33,183 bases of DNA, taken from contig CALUIJ010000009.1 of assembly GCA_944320675.1 (NCBI GenBank), forward strand, positions 1 to 33,183, in the 5' to 3' direction. Made by a program: the position numbers and the translations under genes. The notes under the pieces were generated by a model. It had not been told where the DNA came from. It saw only the letters and a list, made by a program, of their open reading frames with translations, and made no database searches. The stretch comes from an uncultured Prevotella sp. (GTDB taxonomy: Bacteria; Bacteroidota; Bacteroidia; Bacteroidales; Bacteroidaceae). Within the stretch, counting starts at the first letter, position 1. The number at the start of each line of letters is the position of its first letter. Shown piece by piece: positions 1-8,413 of the stretch.

Positions 1-1
1 T

Positions 2-301
2 TGCGCCGACTACGTGCTGCGCGACTTCAAGAACACCGTCAGCGTGTTCGTCACGGCCGACCTCGACGAGCGCATAGCTCGCGTCTGCAAGCGCCACGGT
101 TGCAACGCCGACGAAGCGAAGAAGATAGTCGAGAACAAGGAAGCCTCGCGCGCGTCCTATTATAATTATTATACGGGCAAGGTCTGGGGCCACAGCACCT
201 CTTACGACCTTTGCATAAACTCGAGCATACTCGGCATGGACGGCACCGTGGAGTTCATCAAGGAGTTCATCGGGAAGAAACTTTTTTCAGCAGACAAGTA
301 A
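2..301 (+). CDS. Cytidylate kinase-like family protein, 5' end missing
   Basis: The reading frame is open from the first bases of the window and ends at TAA 299-301, so only the C-terminal ~99 residues are present. The residues CADYVLRDF, followed by a segment with V-F-V-x-A-x-x-x-x-R and a run of basic and small residues, resemble the C-terminal half of the cytidylate-kinase-like (AAA-type nucleotide-binding) family common in Bacteroidales. The P-loop would lie upstream of the window. A separate genuine cmk lies at 7609-8301, so this is a paralogous family member and its substrate cannot be told from the fragment. The last residues (LFSADK) and the stop codon fall inside the repeat at 287-386, so the C-terminal tail is probably supplied by the repeat. 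Family call fairly sure; function inferred. Confidence 0.7.
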   Translation, partial: CADYVLRDFKNTVSVFVTADLDERIARVCKRHGCNADEAKKIVENKEASRASYYNYYTGKVWGHSTSYDLCINSSILGMDGTVEFIKEFIGKKLFSADK

Positions 302-386
302 ACAAGCAGACAAGCAGTCAGTGACAAGCAGACAAGTGACAAGGCAAATCTCCTTGTCTGCTTGTTTACTCGTCTGCTTGTCACTG
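287..386. repeat. Word-based palindromic intergenic repeat, family A copy 1
   Basis: Built from variants of CAAGCAGACAAG on the left side and its complement CTTGTCTGCTTG on the right, around a GGCAAATCTCC centre. It can fold into a long imperfect stem. A 44-bp core (324-367) is identical to 1273-1316. It overlaps the stop codon of the preceding gene and ends 10 bp before the next start codon. Confidence 0.85.
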
Positions 387-396
387 TAAAATACTT

Positions 397-903
397 ATGA
401 AACGTATCGGCATAATCAGCGACACCCACGCTTACTGGGACGACAAGTACCTGCACTATTTCGAGCCGTGCGACGAGATATGGCACGCCGGCGACATAGG
501 CTCAATGGAGGTTGCGGAGCGCCTGGCCGGGTTCCGCATGCTGCGCGCCGTCTGCGGCAACTGCGACGGCGGCGACCTCAGGATGATGTATCCCGAGAAG
601 CTGAGGTGGAAGTGCGAGGATGCAGACGTGCTGATGAAGCACATCGGCGGCTATCCCGGCAACTACGACCCGAGCATCAGGGCGTCGATATACGCTTCAC
701 CGCCGCAACTCTTCATCAGCGGGCATTCGCACATACTAAAGGTGAAATACGACAAGACGCTCAACCTGCTGCACATAAATCCGGGCGCTGCCGGCCTTCA
801 GGGATGGCACAAGGACCGCACGATAATAAGGCTTACCGTAGACGGCAACGTGTTCAAGGACCTTGAAGTCGTAACGCTCGCCGACCCGAGAAAAGGCGGC
901 TGA
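397..903 (+). CDS. YfcE/MJ0936-type metallophosphoesterase
   Basis: A 168-residue cytosolic phosphodiesterase of the calcineurin-like superfamily. The metal-binding motifs are visible in order: SDTHAYWD near residues 8-15 (D-x-H), HAGDIG near 31-36 (GD), CGNCDGG near 54-60 (GN-C/H-D), then SGHSH near 108-112 and the HINPGAAG block near 128-135. The length matches the usual 150-180 residues of this family. The family hydrolyses phosphodiesters with Mn2+ or similar metals; the natural substrate is generally unknown and cannot be inferred here. The ATG at 397 is directly followed by the conserved beta-strand R-I-G-I-I-S-D, so this start is right. It lies just after repeat A1 and 52 bp before the next gene. 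Confidence 0.88.
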   Translation: MKRIGIISDTHAYWDDKYLHYFEPCDEIWHAGDIGSMEVAERLAGFRMLRAVCGNCDGGDLRMMYPEKLRWKCEDADVLMKHIGGYPGNYDPSIRASIYASPPQLFISGHSHILKVKYDKTLNLLHINPGAAGLQGWHKDRTIIRLTVDGNVFKDLEVVTLADPRKGG

Positions 904-955
904 TACAATTTTCCGGCAATAAACAAGTTATATAATAAAAGGACATTGTAACAAT

Positions 956-1273
956 ATGGACGCACTGTCGCAAGAACTTCATGACTTCCTGATACGCCTC
1001 GGGCAAAATCCAGGATGCGTAAGCGAAAAGGTCAGGCACTACGTAAAGCACATAATGCACCTCGTCTACGCCGACGACGAGGACATGTTGCAGCAGTATT
1101 ACGGCTTGTTCGGCAACGACGTGAAGCCGCTTGGAGACATAGCGCGCGAACGCCGCGTAAGTACGGACACGATGCAGAGGATAATCGAAGCCGACCTTCG
1201 CAAGATGGCAGTGTCGCCCGAGTGGCAAATGGTTAAACAATTAGTCAGCAGACAAGAAACAAGTGACGAGTAA
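956..1273 (+). CDS. Small hypothetical protein with sigma region 4-like helix-turn-helix
   Basis: A 105-residue protein I cannot assign to a named family. Residues about 55-85 ([20 protein letters not shown] and the following A-D-L-R-K-M) have the spacing of a helix-turn-helix, resembling the DNA-binding part of sigma-70 region 4: a G-D-I-A helix, a V-S-T-D turn and a recognition helix. The N-terminal half is helical and rich in His, Asp and Tyr. It may be a DNA-binding regulator, but a chance resemblance is possible. Its final ~10 residues ([10 protein letters not shown]) and TAA are encoded by repeat A2, as seen for the first gene of the window. It lies between the phosphodiesterase and purT in the same direction, so co-transcription is likely. 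Confidence 0.6.
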   Translation: MDALSQELHDFLIRLGQNPGCVSEKVRHYVKHIMHLVYADDEDMLQQYYGLFGNDVKPLGDIARERRVSTDTMQRIIEADLRKMAVSPEWQMVKQLVSRQETSDE

Positions 1274-1335
1274 CAAGCAGACAAGTGACAAGGCAAATCT
1301 CCTTGTCTGCTTGTTTCTGACTGCTTGTCTGCTGA
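1245..1335. repeat. Word-based palindromic intergenic repeat, family A copy 2
   Basis: Same architecture and orientation as 287-386. Outer arms TCAGCAGACAAG and CTTGTCTGCTGA are perfect reverse complements, and the inner 44-bp core at 1273-1316 is identical to the first copy. It supplies the C-terminal residues and stop codon of the preceding small gene and creates a spurious 34-residue N-terminal extension to purT. Confidence 0.85.
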
Positions 1336-1364
1336 TTACCTGTCTACTTATAGAACATGAATAT

Positions 1365-2525
1365 ATGAAGAAAATATTATTGTTAGGCTCGGGAGAACTG
1401 GGCAAAGAGTTCGTGATAGCGGCGAAGCGCGCCGGCCAGTACGTCGTGGCCTGCGACCGTTACGCCAACGCCCCGGCCATGCAAGTGGCCGACGAGTGCG
1501 AGGTTTTCAACATGCTTGACGGCGAAGCCCTTGCTTCCGTCGTTGAAAAACACCGTCCGGACATCATCGTTCCCGAAATAGAAGCAATCAGGACGGAGCG
1601 TCTCTTCGATTTCGAGGAGCAGGGCATACAGGTCGTTCCGAGTGCGCGCGCCGTCAACTTCACAATGAACCGCAAGGCCATACGCGACCTTGCGGCTAAG
1701 GAATTAGGACTTAAGACGGCGAAATATTTCTACGCCAAGACGCTCGACGAGCTGAAAGAGCATTCGCGCGAGATAGGTTTCCCATGTGTGATAAAGCCCC
1801 TTATGTCGTCTTCCGGCCACGGACAGAGCGTAGTTAAGAGTGCCGACGAACTCGAGGCTGCGTTCAACGCCGCAATGGAAGGCAGCCGCGGCGACGTGAA
1901 GGAGATAATCATCGAGGAGTTCATCCGCTTCGACAGCGAGTTCACCCTTCTCACCGTAACGCAGAAGAACGGCCCTACACTGTTCTGTCCGCCTATCGGG
2001 CATGTGCAGAAAGGCGGCGACTACCGCGAGAGTTGGCAGCCCTTCGCCATCAGCGGGCACGACCTTAAGGAAGCGCAACGCATGGCCGAAGCCGTCACTA
2101 CGGCGCTTACCGGAGCCGGTATCTGGGGCGTGGAGTTCTTCCTCAGCCACGATAAGGGCGTAGTTTTCTCAGAGCTTTCGCCCCGTCCGCACGACACCGG
2201 CATGGTAACTCTCGGCCATACGCTCAACCTTAACGAGTTCGAGCTGCACTTCCGGGCCGTCATGGGCTTGCCGATACCTGCCGTACACCTCGAGCACGCA
2301 GGCGCAAGCGCAGTGGTGTTGGCCAAAGAGGAAGCCTGCCATGAGCCTGAATACAACATGACGGACGTGCTCTCCGAAGATTACACGCGCCTGCGCATAT
2401 TCGGCAAACAAGAGCAGCACGTAGGCCGCCGCATGGGCGTCGTTCTTTGCTACGGCGGCGTCGACGCCGACACTACGCAGCTCAGGGACAAGGCTAAGCG
2501 CCTTGCCGCGACGGTGATAAAATAA
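1365..2525 (+). CDS. purT: Formate-dependent GAR transformylase 2 (PurT)
   Basis: A 386-residue ATP-grasp enzyme, close to the ~390 residues usual for PurT. It converts 5'-phosphoribosylglycinamide, formate and ATP to formyl-GAR in de novo purine synthesis in the cytosol. The N-terminal pre-ATP-grasp fold starts with the nucleotide-binding [10 protein letters not shown] (about residues 5-14) and [12 protein letters not shown]. The ATP-grasp core shows [28 protein letters not shown] and VEFFLS, then the [14 protein letters not shown] signature of the active site. The frame is open upstream to 1263, but those codons lie in repeat A2 and give a low-complexity leader unlike PurT, so the ATG at 1365 ([10 protein letters not shown]) is chosen. 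It follows a small unknown gene and is only 9 bp before the MBOAT gene. Confidence 0.96.
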   Translation: MKKILLLGSGELGKEFVIAAKRAGQYVVACDRYANAPAMQVADECEVFNMLDGEALASVVEKHRPDIIVPEIEAIRTERLFDFEEQGIQVVPSARAVNFTMNRKAIRDLAAKELGLKTAKYFYAKTLDELKEHSREIGFPCVIKPLMSSSGHGQSVVKSADELEAAFNAAMEGSRGDVKEIIIEEFIRFDSEFTLLTVTQKNGPTLFCPPIGHVQKGGDYRESWQPFAISGHDLKEAQRMAEAVTTALTGAGIWGVEFFLSHDKGVVFSELSPRPHDTGMVTLGHTLNLNEFELHFRAVMGLPIPAVHLEHAGASAVVLAKEEACHEPEYNMTDVLSEDYTRLRIFGKQEQHVGRRMGVVLCYGGVDADTTQLRDKAKRLAATVIK

Positions 2526-2534
2526 AAGTGATAA

Positions 2535-3965
2535 ATGCTTTTCAACACATTCTTTTTTATATTGTTTTTCCCTTTGGTTTTCGTATTGTATTATTCTTTA
2601 CAGGAAGTCATTGGGAAAAGCAATAAAAAAAGATGTCTTGCGGTTAGGAATCTTTTCCTTATCCTGACATCATACTTGGTTTACATCAAGTATAACCCTG
2701 CTTATGCCTTGGTCTTATTGTACGTCACCTTGGCGACATACTGTTCCGCTATCGTCATTGAAAGGAAACGCTTGTATAAACAGGGACGTGTCATCCTGCC
2801 CGTTTTCGTCATACTGGCGGTCATACCGTTGGTCGTATTTAAGTACTCGGGCTTTATAGCCGACACGTTTAATTCGTGTCTCGGTCTCTTCGGCATCGAG
2901 CCCGGCCTGAAAGGGCTGAACATGGCAATACCCTTAGGCATATCGTTTTTTACGCTCCAGGCGTTGGGCTACCTGTTGGATGTTTACAACCGTAAAATCA
3001 AGGCTGAACGTAATTTCTTCGATTACACATTGTTCGTCTCGTTTTTCCCGCAAATAGCATCAGGCCCGATAAGCAAGGCGGCCGACCTGCTGCCGCAGGT
3101 TAAAGAGCTTAGGCGGTTCAATTACGAGGAGACCGTGCAAGGCCTGAAATGGCTCCTTTGGGGATTCTTCATGAAATTGGTCGTAGCCGACCGCATAGGA
3201 CTGTTCGTCGATAAAGTGTTCTCTGAATACGCGACTTACAGCGGGTCGGCGTGTTTTATTTACAGCTTGTTTTACGCCATGCAGATTTATTGCGATTTCG
3301 CAGGCTATTCGTTCATGGCAATAGGCGTAGGGGCCATGTTGGGATTTAAGTTGGTGAACAACTTCAGGCGGCCTTATTTATCGGCAAGCGTAACTGAGTT
3401 TTGGCACAGGTGGCACATATCCTTGTCCGTATGGCTGAAAGATTATGTCTACATCCCCTTAGGCGGAAACCGGTGCGGAAAGTCAAGGAATTATTATAAT
3501 ATCCTGATGACTTTCATTGTCAGCGGCATTTGGCACGGAGCCAACTGGACTTTCATCGTATGGGGGTTCATACACGGCTTGTATCAAATCGTCGAGAAAT
3601 TCTTCAATGTCCAAAAGCCGACCGGTAAAAGTCCAGTTTATAAGGCTTTCCGCATAATGTTGACTTTCTTGCTTGTCAGTTTCGCTTGGATATTCTTCAG
3701 GATGCCGACACTGGACGGTGCCGCCGGGTTCATACGAAACATTTTTACGGATTGGGATTGGTCGTTCAGCTTGCCCGGCAAGATAGTCTTAATATTCTTG
3801 CTGATTGTCGTAATTAAGGATTTGACGGACGAGTATTTCCCTAAATTGAATCCTTTCCATAGCCGGTGGCTGATAGTCAGATGGCTGACGTATTTGTTCT
3901 TTGTCATGCTTATAGCATTGTTCGGCGTGTTTGATTCGGGACAGTTCATTTATGCGCGTTTTTAA
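2535..3965 (+). CDS. MBOAT family membrane O-acyltransferase (AlgI-like)
   Basis: A 476-residue polytopic membrane protein of the AlgI/DltB branch of membrane-bound O-acyltransferases. The family moves acyl groups, usually acetyl, across the inner membrane for attachment to exported glycans. Visible signatures are the N-terminal FNTFFFILFF, then SFFPQIASGPI, FWHRWHISLSVWLKDYVYIP (His291 and His294), GGNRCGK, and SGIWHGANWTFIVWG with the presumed catalytic His334. Length is typical. The stop codon overlaps the start of the SGNH gene by one base (TAATG), as often seen for MBOAT/SGNH pairs that work together. The DNA is clearly more AT-rich than purT just upstream, suggesting a separately acquired glycan cassette. 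The glycan target is not known, but the fdtA-fdtB neighbours point to a surface polysaccharide or glycoprotein. Confidence 0.93.
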   Translation: MLFNTFFFILFFPLVFVLYYSLQEVIGKSNKKRCLAVRNLFLILTSYLVYIKYNPAYALVLLYVTLATYCSAIVIERKRLYKQGRVILPVFVILAVIPLVVFKYSGFIADTFNSCLGLFGIEPGLKGLNMAIPLGISFFTLQALGYLLDVYNRKIKAERNFFDYTLFVSFFPQIASGPISKAADLLPQVKELRRFNYEETVQGLKWLLWGFFMKLVVADRIGLFVDKVFSEYATYSGSACFIYSLFYAMQIYCDFAGYSFMAIGVGAMLGFKLVNNFRRPYLSASVTEFWHRWHISLSVWLKDYVYIPLGGNRCGKSRNYYNILMTFIVSGIWHGANWTFIVWGFIHGLYQIVEKFFNVQKPTGKSPVYKAFRIMLTFLLVSFAWIFFRMPTLDGAAGFIRNIFTDWDWSFSLPGKIVLIFLLIVVIKDLTDEYFPKLNPFHSRWLIVRWLTYLFFVMLIALFGVFDSGQFIYARF

Positions 3966-4888
3966 TGGCTATGAAAAGGTTTATCATAAAATCAGTCGTT
4001 TTTATCTTATTGCTGTATCTGGCGGATGCGGCAATAGGCACGGCCCTTAAAAACGTCGCACGCATGGCGAAAGGAGTTTCAGGCCGTACCGCGTACATTC
4101 ATGACAGCCTTGTGGCGGATATTGTGGTTTTAGGTTCTTCAAGGGCGATGCACCATTACGACGCGCGCATGATAGGGGATAGCTTGGGGAAGCAATGTTT
4201 CAACTGCGGGGAGGACCAAATGGGGATAATCTTCAATTATTGCAGATACGGGATGATAAGGCAACGTAAGGTGCCCGGGATCATAATATACGACGTAGAA
4301 CCGGATTATGATTTGTTGGAATGGGATAATATAAGTTTCTTAAGTCCGTTGCGCCAATATTATTTCCGCAACGGGGTTGATTCGGTATTCTCGATGGTTG
4401 ATAAAAGCGAGAAGTACAAGATGTTTTCCAACTTTTATGCGTATAATTCAAGATTGTTGAATCTGCTGGGCGACTTGTCTTCCGGCAAGGTTTACTATAA
4501 AGGATACGACCCTTATGTGGGCGTAAGCGAGGGCGGTTTCGTTCCGGAAGATTTGCCTCAGGATAAGTTCGATCCCTTGAAACTGAAACTTATCCGCAAA
4601 TTCGTTAGTGAGGCAAAAGCCGACGGCTCCATAATAATATTTACGGCCTCCCCGCAAATGTCGTATAAAAGCGACAGCGTTTTCAACGGTTTCAAGCGCA
4701 TGTGCAGGCAGGAAGGCATACCGTTCTTCAACCATTATTGCGATCGGGCTTACACTTCGCACGTTGGATACTTCCACGATTGCAACCATCTGAATGAGCA
4801 CGGAGCCGCCTTATATACAAAAGAAATAATAGCGGAAATAAAGTCATATCTTGAGAAATTACAATCCGGATATAACAAATCCAATTAA
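3965..4888 (+). CDS. Membrane-anchored SGNH-type acyl transfer partner
   Basis: A 307-residue protein with one N-terminal hydrophobic anchor (about residues 5-22) and a periplasmic domain. VVLGSSRAMHHYD (Ser58/Ser59) resembles the nucleophile block of SGNH/GDSL hydrolases, and HDCNHLNEHG near the C-terminus gives the Asp272-x-x-His275 pair expected of the catalytic triad. This arrangement is like DltD/AlgJ-type partners that receive acyl groups from an MBOAT protein and pass them to a glycan. The start ATG overlaps the MBOAT stop, and a second ATG two codons later is an alternative. The exact family was not identified by name, so the acyl-transfer role rests on motif spacing and on the neighbour. 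Fair confidence that the two act together. Confidence 0.75.
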   Translation: MAMKRFIIKSVVFILLLYLADAAIGTALKNVARMAKGVSGRTAYIHDSLVADIVVLGSSRAMHHYDARMIGDSLGKQCFNCGEDQMGIIFNYCRYGMIRQRKVPGIIIYDVEPDYDLLEWDNISFLSPLRQYYFRNGVDSVFSMVDKSEKYKMFSNFYAYNSRLLNLLGDLSSGKVYYKGYDPYVGVSEGGFVPEDLPQDKFDPLKLKLIRKFVSEAKADGSIIIFTASPQMSYKSDSVFNGFKRMCRQEGIPFFNHYCDRAYTSHVGYFHDCNHLNEHGAALYTKEIIAEIKSYLEKLQSGYNKSN

Positions 4889-4904
4889 TAACCGTTTATA
4901 TTAC

Positions 4905-5318
4905 ATGAAAGTATCTGAAGCCAAAATAATAGACATACCTAAGATTGTAGACATCAGGGGCAACCTCTCCGTGGTTGAAGAATTAAAGGACATACCGTTT
5001 AAAATCGCACGTGTCTACTGGGTTTACGACGTCCCTTCCGGTGAAAGCAGGGGAGGGCACGCCCATAAGCGCCTGAAGCAGTTCCTGATAGCGTTAAGCG
5101 GAAGCTTTACCGTAACGCTCGACGACGGTACGGAGAGGAGGAAGTTCCTTTTGAACCACCCCTACCAAGGCCTTGAGATCGAAACCGGCATCTGGCGCAC
5201 GCTCGACGACTTCTCGTCGGGCGCAGTATGCCTTGTGCTTGCGTCTGAGCTTTACGACGAGGAGGACTACATCAGGGAGTACGACGAATTTTTGGAATAC
5301 GTAAAATGTTCGAAATAG
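4905..5318 (+). CDS. fdtA: FdtA/QdtA-type TDP-4-keto-6-deoxyglucose 3,4-ketoisomerase
   Basis: A 137-residue cupin enzyme (WxcM-like C-terminal family). Such enzymes convert dTDP-4-keto-6-deoxyglucose to the 3-keto sugar, with galacto (FdtA) or gluco (QdtA) configuration; the two cannot be told apart here. The diagnostic core is V-D-I-R-G-N-L near residues 15-21, then VYWVYDVPSGESRGGHAHK with the paired active-site histidines, and the cupin strands GSFTVTLDDG and WRTLDDFS. The frame is open upstream to 4851, overlapping the previous gene, but homology begins at the ATG at 4905, giving a 16-bp gap after the SGNH gene. It overlaps the next gene by 13 bp, so the two are translationally linked. 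It acts before FdtB in making a 3-amino-3,6-dideoxyhexose. Confidence 0.9.
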   Translation: MKVSEAKIIDIPKIVDIRGNLSVVEELKDIPFKIARVYWVYDVPSGESRGGHAHKRLKQFLIALSGSFTVTLDDGTERRKFLLNHPYQGLEIETGIWRTLDDFSSGAVCLVLASELYDEEDYIREYDEFLEYVKCSK

Positions 5319-6244
5319 TAAGATATTCGGAAGAGAGGAAAAGCGAATGGAATGATTTCGTGGAACGGTCGAAAAACGGCACTTTCCTGATTGACCGTAA
5401 CTACATGGACTACCACTCCGACCGTTTCGCCGACTTCTCGCTTATGTTTTACCTTAAGGGTAAACTTTACGCCGTATTGCCTGCAAATGTGAAAGACAAT
5501 ACGGTTTACTCACACCAGGGCCTTACTTACGGCGGGCTTATAATGGGCGAAGACGCGAAGGCCGCGAACACTTGCGTACTGTTTGCCGGCCTTAACGATT
5601 ATCTGCACCGGCAAGGAATAAGTAAAGTGGTCTACAAGGCCATTCCGTGGATTTATGCTACTTATCCGTCGGAAGAAGACTTGTACGCCATAATTAAAGT
5701 CTGTCGGGCGAAGCTTACCGGACGTGACATATCTTCCACCGTGTTTCTTGACGGCAGGATTAAGTTCGGCGAATTGCGCCGCAGGTGTAGCAGGAAAGCA
5801 GCCAAGGCCGGGGTCGAGGTTGTCGGTAGCACGGATATCGATTCTTTTTGGAAGGTGCTTGACGACAATCTTGAAAACAAATACAACGTAGCCCCCGTAC
5901 ATACATGCGCCGAACTGCGGATGTTGGCGGAGCGTTTCCCTGAAAACATCAAACTTTATGTTGCTATTTTAAATAGTGACGTCGTAGGCGGCGTGCTCGT
6001 GTATTTAAATAAGCAAACCGTCCACACCCAGTATATCTCGGCCTCACCGGAGGGTAAGCGGTGCGGCGCTTTGGACTTATTGTTCGACGAGCTGATCAAC
6101 AATGTCTTCAGTTCTTACAAATATTTCGACTTCGGCCGTTCGACCGAAGATTACGGCCGCTACCTGAACGAGCCGTTAATCTTCCAGAAAGAAGGTTTCG
6201 GCGCACGCGGCGTATGCTACGACACTTATGAATGGGACGTATAA
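5306..6244 (+). CDS. FemAB/GNAT-like acyltransferase in amino-sugar cluster
   Basis: A 312-residue protein of the GNAT superfamily in its FemAB-like (Acetyltransf_6) form. The C-terminal half carries the typical strand order, with D-V-V-G-G-V-L-V-Y near residues 230-240, TQYISASPEG, then YFDFGRST and a final L-I-F-Q-K-E-G-F-G-A block. It starts inside the end of fdtA and is followed by fdtB with a 15-bp gap. In the known dTDP-Fuc3NAc and dTDP-Qui3NAc pathways a separate N-acyltransferase (FdtC/QdtC, usually a left-handed beta-helix protein) acts after the aminotransferase. No such protein is present here, so this protein is the best candidate to acylate the 3-amino group, or to work on the finished glycan. 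Role inferred from position; superfamily call is good. Confidence 0.8.
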   Translation: MFEIVRYSEERKSEWNDFVERSKNGTFLIDRNYMDYHSDRFADFSLMFYLKGKLYAVLPANVKDNTVYSHQGLTYGGLIMGEDAKAANTCVLFAGLNDYLHRQGISKVVYKAIPWIYATYPSEEDLYAIIKVCRAKLTGRDISSTVFLDGRIKFGELRRRCSRKAAKAGVEVVGSTDIDSFWKVLDDNLENKYNVAPVHTCAELRMLAERFPENIKLYVAILNSDVVGGVLVYLNKQTVHTQYISASPEGKRCGALDLLFDELINNVFSSYKYFDFGRSTEDYGRYLNEPLIFQKEGFGARGVCYDTYEWDV

Positions 6245-6259
6245 AACTATTATCGGTTT

Positions 6260-7360
6260 ATGATTAATTACCTTGAACTCTCAAAAGTCACGGCTATGCA
6301 CGCCGGCGAAATTAACGAGGCCGTAAGCCGGGTGGTCGGCGGCGGCTGGTATTTGCAGGGTGGCGAGAACAGGGCCTTTGAGGAAGAATACGCAGGATAC
6401 ATCGGTACAAGATATTGTGTGGGCTGCGGCAACGGGCTCGACTCGCTGACGCTGATACTAAGGGCTTACATCGAGTTGGGCGTAATGAAGCCCGGCGACG
6501 AGGTGATAGTGCCGGCGAACACTTATATAGCGAGCATCCTCGCCATAACCGAAAACGGGCTGAGGCCCGTGTTGGTGGAACCGCGCGCGGATACGTTCCA
6601 GATAGACGACAGCCTGATCGAACAAGCCGTAACGCCGCGTACAAGGGCTGTGATGATAGTGCATCTTTACGGCCTTTGCGCCTATACGGAAAAAATCGGG
6701 CGCACATGCAAGGCGCACGGCCTTAAGCTTATAGAGGACAACGCGCAGGCCCACGGCTGCACGTTCGGCGGTAGGCGCACGGGCTCGCTCGGCGACGCCG
6801 CGGGCCATAGCTTCTATCCGGGCAAGAACCTCGGCGCGCTCGGCGACGCCGGAGCCGTGACGACCGACGACGGCGCGCTGGCCGACATGGTGAGAGCCAT
6901 CGGCAATTACGGTTCGAGCCGCAAGTACGTGTTCGACGTGAAAGGGCGCAACAGCCGCCTCGACGAGATCCAGGCCGCCGTGCTGCGCGTGAAGCTGAAG
7001 TATCTCGACGAGGACAACGCCGTGCGCAGGAACATCGCCGTGCGTTATGCCGGGAGCGTATCGAACCCTTTGCTCAGGCTTCCCGGCGAAGAGTATTGCC
7101 TGAACAGCGTCCACCACATATTCCCCGTGATGTGCTCGCGGCGCGGCGACCTGCAAGCTTATCTTGCAGCCAACGGCGTGCGCACCATGATACATTACCC
7201 GATACCGCCGCACAGGCAAAAATGCTATGCCGGATGGGGCGGCCTTAGCCTGCCGGTGACGGAGAAGATACACCGTGAGGAATTGAGCATACCGCTGAAC
7301 CAGACTCTCGGGGAGGAGGAAATAGGGACGATAATAAGACTGCTGAACAGTTTCCGTTGA
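6260..7360 (+). CDS. fdtB: DegT/DnrJ/EryC1/StrS aminotransferase, FdtB-type
   Basis: A 366-residue PLP-dependent sugar aminotransferase, the normal length for the family. It would transfer an amino group from glutamate to the 3-keto sugar made by FdtA, giving dTDP-3-amino-3,6-dideoxyhexose. Visible blocks are [14 protein letters not shown] near residues 55-68, [16 protein letters not shown] near 82-97, [10 protein letters not shown] with the cofactor-binding Asp, and [17 protein letters not shown] with the Schiff-base lysine. GNYGSSRKY and [10 protein letters not shown] follow as expected. It is the last gene of the plus-strand run; the sugar nucleotide precursors (RmlA, RmlB products) must come from elsewhere. 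Its codon use is more GC-rich than the MBOAT gene. Confidence 0.92.
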   Translation: MINYLELSKVTAMHAGEINEAVSRVVGGGWYLQGGENRAFEEEYAGYIGTRYCVGCGNGLDSLTLILRAYIELGVMKPGDEVIVPANTYIASILAITENGLRPVLVEPRADTFQIDDSLIEQAVTPRTRAVMIVHLYGLCAYTEKIGRTCKAHGLKLIEDNAQAHGCTFGGRRTGSLGDAAGHSFYPGKNLGALGDAGAVTTDDGALADMVRAIGNYGSSRKYVFDVKGRNSRLDEIQAAVLRVKLKYLDEDNAVRRNIAVRYAGSVSNPLLRLPGEEYCLNSVHHIFPVMCSRRGDLQAYLAANGVRTMIHYPIPPHRQKCYAGWGGLSLPVTEKIHREELSIPLNQTLGEEEIGTIIRLLNSFR

Positions 7361-7503
7361 AATTGGGAGGCAACCGCCCGGCCTATTTTATCACCAATAT
7401 GCCGAGTCCTGACGCATTGTTCCGACTGCTTACGCCACGTGGGTTTAGGTATAAGAATTATCTTACAAACATCCGAGAGCTGTCGAACTGGCGTTTACAC
7501 CAT

Positions 7504-7541
7504 AAAAAAACGCATCGTAAAAGCTTGCCTTTTACGATGCG
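7504..7541 (-). terminator. Rho-independent terminator of cmk
   Basis: Perfect 13-bp stem CGCATCGTAAAAG / CTTTTACGATGCG (7511-7523 with 7529-7541), five-base loop. Read on the minus strand, the hairpin is followed at once by seven T (7510-7504). It lies about 70 bp past the cmk stop codon and opposes the end of fdtB. Confidence 0.85.
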
Positions 7542-7559
7542 TAAGCTTGCCTTTTATCG

Positions 7560-7601
7560 TGTAAAAGACGGCCTTTCATAAGGCGGAAGACCGTCTTTCG
7601 C
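7560..7601. repeat. Family C repeat (AAAGACGG words), copy 1
   Basis: Contains GTAAAAGACGGCCTTTC and GGAAGACCGTCTTTCGC as inverted halves, between the cmk stop and its terminator. Related words recur at 18131-18180 and 28221-28306. Confidence 0.7.
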
Positions 7602-7608
7602 AAACGTG

Positions 7609-8301
7609 TCAGTCTCCGGCCGCGCGCATGTACTGCTTAAGCAGCCACGCCTTCTGTCCGGCTATGCTCATGTGACTGTTGTCAAGTTCTACGGCGTCGC
7701 CGGCCTTGCGCAGTGGCGACACTTCGCGGTGGGAGTCGATATAGTCGCGCTCCTTCACGTTTTTCAGTATCTCTTCGTAGTCGGCCGCCATGCCCTTGGC
7801 CTTCAGCTCGTCGTAACGCCGCTGCGCGCGCACCTCGGCCGATGCGGTGACGAACACTTTCAGTTCGGCGTCGGGAAACACCACGGTGCCGATGTCGCGC
7901 CCGTCCATCACTACGCCCTTGTCCCTGCCCATGGCCTGCTGCTGCCTTACGAGCGCTTCCCTTACAAATGGCAGGGCCGCTATGGGGCTGACTTTGTTCG
8001 ACACTTCTATCGAGCGTATCTCGTTTTCGACAAGTCCGCCGTTGAGGTAAGTGTCGGGGTACCCGGTGTCTTTGTTCAGTTTGAACGATATGTGTATCTC
8101 GTCCATGCGTGCCTTAAGCTCATCGGCCCTTATCCCGCCGTCGGGGTTGAACATGTTGTTGCGCATGGCGAACAATGTGACCGAGCGGTACATGGCGCCC
8201 GTGTCTACATATACGTAGCCTATCTCTCGCGCGAGGTCTTTGGCCATCGTGCTCTTTCCGCACGACGAAAACCCATCTATCGCTATCGTGATTTTCCTCA
8301 T
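7609..8301 (-). CDS. cmk: Cytidylate kinase (CMP/dCMP kinase)
   Basis: A 230-residue P-loop kinase that phosphorylates CMP and dCMP with ATP. The P-loop GFSSCGKST lies at residues 10-18, followed by [10 protein letters not shown], the family signature for CMP binding, then [31 protein letters not shown] and the R-A-Q-R-R-Y-D-E lid region. Length is normal. The frame continues upstream to 8385, but that extension is GC-rich and unlike the family; the ATG at 8301 ([10 protein letters not shown]) is chosen, with 8307 as a close alternative. It lies 112 bp downstream of porQ on the same strand and ends at a strong terminator. Confidence 0.96.
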   Translation of the reverse strand: MRKITIAIDGFSSCGKSTMAKDLAREIGYVYVDTGAMYRSVTLFAMRNNMFNPDGGIRADELKARMDEIHISFKLNKDTGYPDTYLNGGLVENEIRSIEVSNKVSPIAALPFVREALVRQQQAMGRDKGVVMDGRDIGTVVFPDAELKVFVTASAEVRAQRRYDELKAKGMAADYEEILKNVKERDYIDSHREVSPLRKAGDAVELDNSHMSIAGQKAWLLKQYMRAAGD

Positions 8302-8413
8302 AGTCATATCTTTATTTAAAATTAAAGGATTCGTCAGGAGTCGGGCGTTCGGCACGGCGGCCGCCCCCGGAGCCGGCCGTGTCACGGCCTTGCCGTTCCG
8401 CTCTCCCGCTTTC

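Noticed and set aside
6458-7273. Minus-strand frame of 271 codons opposite fdtB
   Set aside because: Shadow of a well-supported aminotransferase; product is rich in His, Val and Ala with no motif.
7357-7581. Plus-strand frame of 74 codons overlapping the end of fdtB
   Set aside because: Starts with TTG inside fdtB, has no family likeness, and most of it lies over the cmk terminator and the family C repeat.
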